Origin: Martinezella rhizogenes
GTDB lineage: Bacteria > Pseudomonadota > Alphaproteobacteria > Rhizobiales > Rhizobiaceae
Direction: 5' to 3'
Assembly (NCBI RefSeq): GCF_000799715.1
Contig: NZ_JUHG01000019.1
Location: 186,001 to 250,000 of the forward strand
Length of the DNA: 64,000 nt
Shown here: positions 8,430 through 18,800 of the stretch, piece by piece
Layout: each line of letters opens with the position of its first letter
How positions within the stretch are numbered: position 1 is the stretch's first letter
Notes under the pieces: model-generated
Database searches by the model: none
Seen by the model: the letters and a program-made list of their open reading frames with translations, nothing else
What the model was told of the DNA's origin: nothing
Made by a program: the position numbers and the translations under genes

Positions 8430-9278
8430 TTATCTGTAGAGAACATTGCGCAAGCGATCCTGCAAATTACGGGTGGATTGGTCCGTAAAGCTGGTTTCCG
8501 AGATGCTGATACGGACCACATCTTCGGCCACCTGCTTGATGCTCGCTTGTGAAAATCCAGCAAGCCGCTCTTTGTGATCGATGCCGACGTAGCGCCAGAA
8601 AAGACCACTAAGCCACATCACAGATCCGACCGCTTCGATGTACCCCGAACGAAATTCCCAGCGACCGGGATTCTGCGATATATCGACCACCACCTGCGCT
8701 ACCGGCGGAGGCAATCCGTTGGACCGCATGGGCAAAGACGAGTAGTCCCGGTTGGCGGCCTTGTAGATAAGAGGATCCTGAGCATTCTGCCATTTGTCGT
8801 ACTCGGCATCAGCAATCCATGCCTGGACAAAATGAGGCGATCCGACAAATGGTACCACCCATTGCTCCCAATCGATCGCAGCACCCGGAGTTTTTTCTTC
8901 TATTTCGACATAACAAAGCTCAGCATCCGCTACGACGCCATAGTGAAAAACGAGACTTGAGGTTTCGATCTGACTAAGTCGTTCAGTATTTCTGACAGTG
9001 GTCAGGAGCTTTTTGAGTGGAAGAGAGGATCCGTGGCTTTGGAATTTCTCATCGAGCTTCAAATTCTGCAACACGTCGAGAATTGTTTCCAATGCGTCGA
9101 TGGCCTTCAACGCACCGCACAAAAGTTCGCCTACCTCAATTTTTGCCTTCTCCGTGATGACAGTCGTTTGTCCACGACAAGGAGCCAAGGTAAAAATCAG
9201 CTTTAGCTTTTCCGTTTGTAGCTTGCCAAATTCAAGTTCGCTGGCAACAGATTTACACTCCCCGATTTTACTTCTCAA
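8430..9278 (-). CDS. Hypothetical protein downstream of the toxin/immunity pair
   Basis: A 282-residue frame with a TTG start at 9278, preceded by AGGA at proper distance. An N-terminal Leu/Lys-rich helical region (residues about 15-110) is followed by an aromatic-rich part (DWEQWVVPFVGSPHFVQAW, WLSGLFWRYVGIDHKERLAGF). There is no signal peptide and no clear membrane helix. I recognise no family. It lies 55 bases after the putative immunity gene on the same strand and shares that region's lower GC, which suggests acquisition with the toxin module. It could be a second immunity or cargo protein; this is inference only. Confidence 0.65.
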   Translation of the reverse strand: MRSKIGECKSVASELEFGKLQTEKLKLIFTLAPCRGQTTVITEKAKIEVGELLCGALKAIDALETILDVLQNLKLDEKFQSHGSSLPLKKLLTTVRNTERLSQIETSSLVFHYGVVADAELCYVEIEEKTPGAAIDWEQWVVPFVGSPHFVQAWIADAEYDKWQNAQDPLIYKAANRDYSSLPMRSNGLPPPVAQVVVDISQNPGRWEFRSGYIEAVGSVMWLSGLFWRYVGIDHKERLAGFSQASIKQVAEDVVRISISETSFTDQSTRNLQDRLRNVLYR

Positions 9279-9333
9279 GACGATCCTATCCGCTTAATGC
9301 AACTCTAGTATTCCGACGCGTCCGGCTTGTATG

Positions 9334-9888
9334 TCAGGCTCTTTCAACGGCAATATCGATTGCTCGGTCGATCATTTCTGGTTTAATCATCGGCACAAAA
9401 TTTAGTCGCTTTCCCTTCTGAAATATCTGCTGGTAATCAATCAAGGTATTAAAATCCCCCAGGTAAGCAAGGGCACCTAGGTGCATAAGCTGAGGTAACC
9501 CTGTTGACGGTGGAGGGGCAGTGAGCGACCTGATCGCTGCCAGATTGTCTTGTGACCGCCACCAAATGATTGCCTCTTTGCTAATGTCTTCGATTTCCTT
9601 CAGGCCAATCTCCAGCGATCTTTTTTCAAGGCGCGTTTGTAAAAGAATCTCGTGAGAAGCTCGTTCGCCGACTATTGCACCGATTATTCGCGACATATCT
9701 TTTGAACCCGCTGAAAGGCTCAATCCCATCTTTTGCTCAGACGGAAGCTGGCGGATCTGAACAACCGCACGAAGCTCGCTATCGCCGTCATCTAAGGATA
9801 AGATCGCGTCATCTGAGCGACTTTCACGATGCGCTTTCCAATCGAGCGCTTTGAATTTTTCAAGTGCTTTTGTTTCCAATACGTTCAT
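9334..9888 (-). CDS. Probable CdiI-type immunity protein for the adjacent exoprotein
   Basis: A 184-residue soluble protein starting three bases after the stop of the giant exoprotein. A small gene directly after cdiA is by family knowledge the immunity protein that neutralises the toxin tail. The sequence is helical and charged (SLEIGLKEIEDISKEAIIWW), lacks a signal peptide, and matches no family I can name; immunity proteins are highly variable, so this is expected. Function is inferred from position. If the exoprotein tail is a nuclease, this protein should bind it and block its active site in the producing cell's cytoplasm. Confidence 0.6.
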   Translation of the reverse strand: MNVLETKALEKFKALDWKAHRESRSDDAILSLDDGDSELRAVVQIRQLPSEQKMGLSLSAGSKDMSRIIGAIVGERASHEILLQTRLEKRSLEIGLKEIEDISKEAIIWWRSQDNLAAIRSLTAPPPSTGLPQLMHLGALAYLGDFNTLIDYQQIFQKGKRLNFVPMIKPEMIDRAIDIAVERA

Positions 9889-9891
9889 GAC

Positions 9892-12800
9892 TTACAAACC
9901 AGGTGCGGTAATTTGATAAATAGGGATGCCATTCGGATAGCCTTGGTCCCGTAACGGCACGCCCGGACGTAAACCAAGTCCTCGCGCCAAATCGCCAGAG
10001 GGCACTGCATCCCCGCTCGAAATCTGAGGATAAATTGAGGCTTGGTTGGAGGTATTCGGGCCGTTTCCTGTCTTAATCTCGATAATCCCACCGACCTGGG
10101 CTTCGCCAGGTCGACGGTAGACGATGTCCGGCTTACAGACAGTCGCTCCACAAGAGCTTTGAAAAGTAACGTCATTTTGCACATCGTACCCCTGAGTACG
10201 TAGCTGATCTGTAATATCATCCACATACCCTTGGTGGTATGCCCGCTGCTGGCTAATAGATACATCTGGGCGACCTGCAGGATTGGAGACTTGCGTCTTG
10301 AATCCATCAAATGTGTAATACCTTCCGCCGCTATCCTTGTATACCGATAGCCCGTCCAGATCAGTACCCGCCACAGTGTAGGTACCTCCGTTAGGCCCCG
10401 CAATAGTACCATCAGCGTTGCGGGTATAGCCAGAGGGCAGTGGCACGCGTGGATTGCCGATGCCCTCGTCAACCTGACCGCTTTTCACGCCAGCACCCGC
10501 GAGCCTGCCATAGGCAGCCTCCAGCGCCGCTTGGCTGCCAAAGTAAGCTAATCCGCCCTTGAGTTTGCAGCTGCTACCAGGATTACGTTCACAATAGTCC
10601 GCCGTTGCGTAGGCATATGCGATATCAGTCTGCAGCTGGCTTTGGCCAATAAGCTCGATCTGCTGATAGGCAAGGGCCAAGTCTGCAGCCGCTCTGGAAT
10701 ATTTCAGCAGCTCGACATAATCACTACCGAGTGTCTGGTTCGAATCTTTGAGAGACGCGACGATGGCTTCAACACAAGCCTTTGTCAGGCATGCAACTAG
10801 CTGATTTTCCTGCGTGACATTCAGGTCACGATATTCATCAACAATTTTCTCGACACAATCCTGATCGCCATTGCAGCTTCTTAATTTGGAGATCTGCTCC
10901 TCGCGCTGTGCATGCGTCAGGTAATTGTACTGATAGTTTGCAGCTCCGTAGGACCCTCCTTCTCCACCGCCAACTACGCTACCAACAGCCGAACTGAGGC
11001 TCGTTCCGATCATAGTGGCAAGAGTCTGCTTATCCTGATCTGACAGGGTGCTGTCCTTCAACATGCCCTTGACAAGATCAGCAATCGCAGGGGCCATCAG
11101 GGTTGTTGCAGCGCCTCCGAGCGCGCCTTTGATCGCTCCTTCCCAGCCGTTGACGCCACCGAGGATACCGCCGCCGATCGCGTGCAACAGCGCCCGGCCC
11201 TGGCCACCTTCAGCCCAAAGATCGCGTTCGGCCTGAGTTTTAGCGTTGTCATACAGGTTGGTAGCAATATCCCCGACCAGCCCAGCCATTGTCGCTTGAG
11301 CAGCCTGTAGATCCGCCTGTGTCTTGTACTGATCGCGCAGGATGTGCTCGAGATCCGGCAGACCAGGCAGCGAGGTGTTGGTGTTATCGGTATCCCGACG
11401 GATCGTACCAATATCCTGCGTCTGGTGCGCCGGATCAGTAATGGTGATCGGGATGTTCCCGCCGATGGCCGAGAGCGCCTGACCTGTTTTATTCTCGCTA
11501 GCCTTCACCGGCGGCGTCGGCATGATGCCGCTAGTACCGATCGAGCCGCCATAGGTATCGGCCTTCCAGGTCGAATGCGTATCGATATCCGCGACCGTCA
11601 GCGTGCCGGTCGAGAAATTGTTGAGTGCCGCGCCGGCCTCACTGGTGATCAAGCCACCGACAAGGCTGGTGTGGCCGCTGACATTAATGTCGAGACCTCC
11701 TGCCCCGGCGTGAATGCCCGACTGCTCGGTGACAAGGGCCGCATCGCCCTTGGCCTTCTGCGTCACGCCGGAAACACTGGTCGAACCGAAGCCGGTCGAG
11801 GCCGATAGGCTGAGCTGGTCGGCCTTGGCCTTCGCCGTATCCACCTGGCTTTCGATTGTCAGGTTCTTGACGTCGGCGGTGACCGAGTTGCCGGTGATCG
11901 TCGCGCCACGCAGCGTCAGGTCATTGGTGACGATGGTGATGTCACCGGTGCCGTTGACATGGGTGTTGGTGTGGCTGAGACCGCTCGTGTCGGCACTGCC
12001 CTTGCCGTAGCCGGCATTGGCCACCAATCCCAGATCTCCGGTGCCCTTGCCCTTGCCCCCAAAGGTCGCGCCGACCCCGACGCCAACGCTCCAGGAGGAG
12101 TTACTGCTCGAGGTGTCCGTCGTGCCCGTGGCGGCGTTGAGATTGATGTTGCCATTCTTGGCCGACAGGAAGATATCGCCGGTCAGCGGATCGCCCGAAA
12201 CGGTCGGTATGCCATTCTTGTCGTAGCCGGCGAGGATCTGTGCTCCATCGCTGGTGATGGAGCCATTTTCGGCTTCCATCGAGATCGAGCGGCCAGCGCG
12301 GATATCGGTGACCACTGGCGTCGAGGACGAGGAGGACCAGCTGTTTTCCTGATGGCTGGCGCCGACCGTCAGCGAGACATTGACGCCGATATCACCAGAC
12401 TTCTGATACTGATCGTAGACGCCCTGCAGGTCCTTGAAGCCCTGATAGAAGCCAAGGCCGGCAATGGCCGTGTTGGTCACAGCATTGACGCCGCCGCTAT
12501 CCGACAGGCGCTCGGCCGAGTTCATGATGCTCTGGGCGGCCTTGCCGACCTGGCTCGACACGGTGAGCGTCACACCGGCAAAGCTCTTCTCATGCGCCTC
12601 CTGGTAATTGGTGACGTCATTGGCCGAGAGCAAATTGATATCGTTGCCGGCGAAGAGATTGACGTCACGCTCGGCCGAAGCGCTGGTCGCCTGCAGGTTG
12701 ACGTCGTGACCCGCCGAGATGTTGAGATCGCGGCCGGCAGACAACACCGACATGGCATTGGTATCGGACTGCTGCGCCGTACTGTCCTTGGTCGACTGCG

Positions 12801-15800
12801 CACCGATGCCCAGCGAGAAACCGCCCCCTCCTGCGGAGAAGGCGAGACCAAAGCCGGATTTCTTCTGCTGCTCGGATTGCGACGCGCTTTCCGCGCCTGG
12901 CGTGACATTGACGTCGCGAGCGGCCGACAGGTTAATGTCGCGATCGGCCGTGACCGTGGAGCCCATGATATTAAGGTCGGTCGCCCGTGCGGTCAGGTTG
13001 ACGTCCTGGCCAGCCGAAAGCGTCGAGCCGACATTATCCGTCGAAGACTGCTGGCCTTGTTTTTCGTTTTTGCCAACGAGCGAGATGAAGCCGCCGCCGG
13101 AGCCCACGAACAGGCCGGAATCCTTGCGCTGGCTGTCAGACTGGTGGTTCTCCTGTGCGCCGATGATGGAAACGCTCTCGCCGGAGATATTCAGCGAACC
13201 ATCGGCATTGACCTTCGAGCCGACGATGGCGGCCGCCTTGCCGGCATCGAGGTTAACGTCGCCCGAGGCTGAGAGCTGGGAGCCGACCGTCGTTTCGTTG
13301 TAGCCGTCATAGCTCGAGCTGCCGCTGCGCAGGAACCCCTTGCGCTTGGCGCTATCGTGTTCGGTCTCGGTGTCCTTGCCGGCGGTGACAATGAGATTGC
13401 CGCCCGTCTGGATGTTGAGATCGGAAGTATGTGTAGCATCGCCGGCCGTCACCTTGGACGCCGAGACAGTGGTATCGCCGCCGGAGATGATCGTCACACC
13501 ATCCTTGCCCGAGAGGGACGAACCTGCCGCTGTCGTAGTTTCGAGATGACCGGAGGCGTTCTCCTTGGTCGATCCGAGGAAACCGCTCTTCTTGCTGGAA
13601 CTTTTGACGTCGAGGGTTGCACTGTCGGTCGCCTCAGCGATCGTGACGTTGTTCTTCGCCTGTAGGCCGAGCATGCCGTCGGCTGTCATCGTCGAGCCGA
13701 TGACGTTGATGTCGTTGTTGGACTTGGCGACCAGATCGCCACCGGCGGTAATGGTGGAGCCATTATGCGTCAGCGACGACGAGGAATTCTTGCCGAAGGT
13801 CGAGTTCGACTGGTTCTGCGAGGTGGTGACGTTGATGTCGCCGTTCGAGGTCAGGCCGACATCGCCCTTGGCCGACAGATCGGAGCCAGAGATCAGGACG
13901 CCGGTATTGCCATTGACTTGCAGACTGCCGCCGGCGGACAGCTGTGAAGCCTGCTGATCGGTGCCTGTGGTCTCGGTGTAGCCATCGTTCGTCTTGCGGG
14001 CGACGTCGGTCGAGACGATGTTGACGGCGCCGCTCGTGGCCTTGACGTTGAGATCGCCGCCGGCCTTGGCGGAGGAACCGATGACATTGACGTCGTTGTT
14101 AGCGGCAATGGCAAGATTACCGCCGGCGGTTACCCGTGCACCTGTTGCGTTCTGCTGACCGCCATTATCAACCTTGACCGCAGTGAGGTTGACATTGTTG
14201 CCGGAGAGCTGAGCTGAGCCGCCAGCCTTGACGCTGGCACCCTGGAGATTGAGATCGCTGTTATTGGCCGCCAGCTGGATATTGCCACCGGCCGACACGC
14301 CAGCATTGGGGTTGACCAGATTCTGTCCGCCGATGGTCATCGTCTGGGCGGCGAGCGTGATGCCATTCGAGGCTGTGAGATTGGCGTTTCCACCAGCATA
14401 GAAGGTGCCGGTCGACTTGATCGAGCTCGCAGCGATGTTGAGGCCGCCTGCGGCAGCGACCGCGCCGGAATTGTTGAGGTCACCGACATTCAGATTGACC
14501 GTGTTGCCGGCAATCATTGCGCCAGCGCCAGATCCAGCCTTGGCCCGGTCGGCCGCCGACAGGTAGACGACCGGCGCCAGCACCTGGACGCCGTTGACCG
14601 TCTGGGCCTGATAGATGACCATCGACTGTTTGAGATTGGCGGCTTGTTCAGGCGTTGGTGCCTGACCGAAGGCAAGTCCGTTGGCCTCGGCATAGGCAGC
14701 ACCATTATCGAGCAGGGTCTTCATCTGCTCGATGGCGCTGTTACCGGGGATGAAGGAGCCGTTGCCAAGGCCATCGCCGACCAGCTGGCGCAATTGCGTG
14801 TCGACGAGCTGATTGTCGAAATAAGCGTCCCCGAGGAAGGGAATGCCGTTCTCCGGATTATAGCCGGCGCGGTTGATGAAATAGCTCGAGCCATAGAACT
14901 TCGAGACGTCGAGGAAGGCCGCGCGGGTCTCGAAGATGAACGCCTGTCCCGGGACCGTACCGCCGACGCCACCGGATTGCGGCTTGGCGAGTGCAGCCAG
15001 TTGCGCGACATTCGCAGCGGAGATCTGAGTGAGATTGCCAAGCGCTGCGGTCAGACCGCCACCGGCGGTAAGCGCGCCATTGCCGGCCACATTGGAGAGC
15101 GCACTATTCACCGTGAACAGGGCGCCGCCCGCGGTCATGCCGTTCAGGGCAGACAGCGGATCGCTGGAGGTCGCGGGCGACGTCACCGCGGCTTGGCCGG
15201 CGATTGAACCGGCAGCAGACGTGTTGTTGACCGTGGTATAGTTGAGGTTGAGGCTGCCAGCCGCCTTAACGATGCCGGCCGCGCCGCCGATGACCGTCGT
15301 ACCCGACACGATCGAGGTGCCGTTGGCGATATCGCGAGACGGATCGGCCGTGCCATCGGCATTGTAAGCCGTGCAGGCGCTCTGGGCGTTGCAGGTCAGC
15401 GTCGTGGTTCGATTGAGGACAACACCTTCGTTGGTGAACGTCGATCCCTTGAGAGTCGCATCGCCACCCGCTTCGATCCTGCTATAGGAATTGGTGAGGT
15501 TGGTAGCATCGACGGTGAGATTGCCGCCGGCACGGATCACCGCTTCTGGGCTGAGCGCGCTGGTGAACTGATCCTCGTAAACCGACTGGCTAAGATTGCT
15601 GGTCGGATCCCAGGTATAGGTGGTACTGGCGTCGGTGCCGTTTCTGACGACTTCATCGACAATGAAATACTTCGATGGGTTGCTGGCATCGAGCACCGGA
15701 TTGCCATTCGCGTCGACCGGAACTCGGGCTTTGATCCAGTCATAAATCGGCCGAACCAGAACCGGGCCGTTCGCCGAAGTCCAGGTCCAGGCGTGATAGC

Positions 15801-18800
15801 TGGTGCCGTCGGCAAGGGTGGCTTCAGACCACAGCAACGGCTGGTAGTCCTGCCATGCCGGCGGATCGATACCGGGGTAAAGCTGGAAAATGTTCTGGTC
15901 GCTGGTTTCCAGATAGGCGAATGGCTTGCCAGCGACGTCTGGATTGAGCACGAAGGTGCCAACGACACCGCCGGAGGATACAAGTACGCCGGTTGTCCAT
16001 GTCGGCGTTGTCGACCGCTCGTTGGTCAGATTGGACGTCAGGATCGAGATATCACCACCAGCCTGGATCAGCCCGGAGATATTGGTGGTCGCCTGATTGC
16101 GTTGGGTAAGCGTGCTGCCTGCGATCGTCAGGTCGTTGCCTGCGAGAATAGCACCCTGATTGTTCGTCAGCGTGCCCGCGACCAGAAATTTGGCATCATT
16201 GCCGGCATAGAGCAGGCCGGTCGGCGTATTGGTAAGATCACCGCTGGTGTTGATGGTCAGGTTATTGCCGGCAGCGAGCTGTCCTGAATTGGACAGCGTC
16301 GGCAGGGTCAGCGTCAGGTCGTGGGCGGCGAGCAGCGTCGTGGCATCGCTCGCGGTCAGACCGGCGGCGGTGATGGCGATGTCGCCGGAGCCGCCTGCGT
16401 TGGTGACCGTATTGACTTGCGCGCCGGTCAGATCGGCCTGGCCGCTGAGATTGAGTGCCAGGCCGCCGAGGATCAAGCTGCTGCCCGTCAAGTTGGCGGA
16501 AGTGGCCGTGACGGCAAGAGTGCCGCCGACCGCCAGCTTGGCGCCGCGCGTTCCGGAAAGATCGATTGTGCCGGTGTCGATGGTGAGGTTGCCGGTGACA
16601 TTACTATTGTTGGTATAGCTGATGCTGCCCGGAGCGGTCAGTGATGCGTCGGCAAGGCTCTGCAGCAGTGCGTAGCTGATATCGCCGCTTACCGTGGCAG
16701 AGAGGTTGCCGCCGGACAGCAGCGCATTGCTGGCGGTGATATCGCCGTTTGAGGCCGTGAGCGTCATCGTGCCGGCCTGGGCATTACCCTGTGCCAGCAT
16801 CAGTGCGCCGGTGGTGGAGGCACGGGTCGCAGCGAAATCGACGCCCGAAACCAGGCTGCCAGCGGTGATCGACTGACCTTGCAGGTTGACGTTGCCCGCA
16901 GCCATGGATTGGCCGGCCAGAGCGATCGACCCGCCGGCCGTCATCGTCAGGTTCTGATGTGCAACCGCGTTGACGGGAGTCGTATTGCCGATGTTACCGC
17001 TCGCGTTGGCAACGATGTTGCCAGCCGCCAGCAGATTGGCGGCATTCAGATTCCCGGCGGTGGCTTTCAGGGTGAGCGCGCCGGTCGAACCGAGCACAAC
17101 ACTGCCGTCGGCAGACTGGTTTGTGGCGGTAAAATCGACACCCGAGACAAGGCCACCTGCCGTAATGGACGAGCCCGTGATTGCGACGTTGCCGGCGGCC
17201 AGAAGCGTACCGCTGATATCCGAGGCGGCATTGACGATGACGTCACCATGACCGGTGACGTTGGACGCCGTGAACGATCCAGCTGTCACGTTGAGGTCGC
17301 CAGCGACCAGCAGCGGGCCGGCCGTGGCGCTGGTGGCGTTGACGGTCAAGTCGCCCGTCGAACCGATAATGATAGCGCCGGTGGAGGATCGCGCCATGGC
17401 GGCGAAATCAACCCCTGTCACGACCTGGCTGGTCGAAACCGCACCGCCCGACAGCGAAATATCGTTGGCTCCGAGGATCTGGCTGGTTACGGTCAGGCTG
17501 TTGCTACCCGAAAGCGAGATATCCTTGTGCCCGGTGACACTGCCGAGGCTGAGATCCGCCGCCGCGGCCATGATCGTACCAGCGGCGAGCAAGGCATTGC
17601 CCGATAGGTCGTCGGAAGCCTGCAGGGTCAGATCACCAGCCGTGCCAAGCGTGATACTGCCGCCATTGGCTTCCGTCGCTGCGAAATCGAGGCCGCTGAC
17701 GATCTGATTGGCAGAGACCGTGCCGCCGGAGAGCGAAACATCGCCTGCTCCCAGAACCTGGCCAGTAGCCGTCAGGCTGGAGCTGCCGGACAGGGTGATG
17801 GCCTGGTGACCGGTGACATTGCCGACGTTCAGATCCGCAGCTGTGGCGGAGATGGCTCCGGCCGCGAGCAGCGTATTGGCTGACAGGCTGCTCGACGCCT
17901 GCAGGGTCATATCACCGGTGCTACCGATGACGAGATTGCCGCTGTTGGCAGCGGTTGCAGCAAAATCGACGCCGGAGACGATGGCGCCGGCCTGAATGGC
18001 GGCACCCGAGATCAGCACATTGCTGGCGCCGAGGATCTGGCCAGAAACATTGGTCGCAGCATTGATGGTGAGCCCGCCATGCGAGGTGACGTTCTGAGCC
18101 GCCAGCGATGCGGCATTCACCGTGAGATCGCTATTGGATTGAATGCTTCCGGAACTCATACTGCCGGTCGCACTCGTATTGAGGCTTCCAGCCGACAGCA
18201 GGTTACCGGTAGCAATATTGCCGCCCGTTGCTGTCAGGCTGAGATCGCCTGTACTATTGGCAGCGCTCGCAATCGCGATATCGCCGGAACTGGTCGAAAG
18301 CGTCGCCGCACCATTGCCTGCCGTCACACTGCCGGCGGCAATACCGCCGCCCGAACTCATCCGCACCATCGTGCCGCTGTTGACGTCACCTGAGACGCTC
18401 AAGAGGCCTGTGCCGCTTGCAAGCACGATATCGCTGTCGGCCGCGACCGACTGCAGGGTGATACCCTGGTTAGCCTGGACGGCGACCTTCTGCTTGGAGG
18501 TCATCTTGGCCGCCGTCACCTTCTGCTTCGAGGTGATGGTCACACCCTGGCTGCCCGAGGCATTGCCGATCGAGATCTTGCCGTCAGCCGACAATGAGAG
18601 CTCCCCGGCATTGGCGGCCATGTCGCCGCTCATCTTGACGCCGGCGCCCTTCTCGGTGACGACGATCTTGATGCGGTCGGCCTGCATGGCGCCGAGCGCT
18701 GAGCCATCGATGGCGTATTCCGGCGTGCCGGAGGTGGCGGTCAGCGCCGTCGCCTCGCCGGTTGCATAGTCGTATTTGCTCGCACCGCCGGTCAGCCGCA

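Noticed and set aside
11959..13272. 437-residue open frame antisense to the exoprotein gene
   Set aside because: It is a shadow of the repetitive beta-helix coding sequence; there is no start context or recognisable domain.
16820..17970. CRISPR array
   Set aside because: The repeats are protein-coding, about 279 bp long and imperfect, without unique short spacers.
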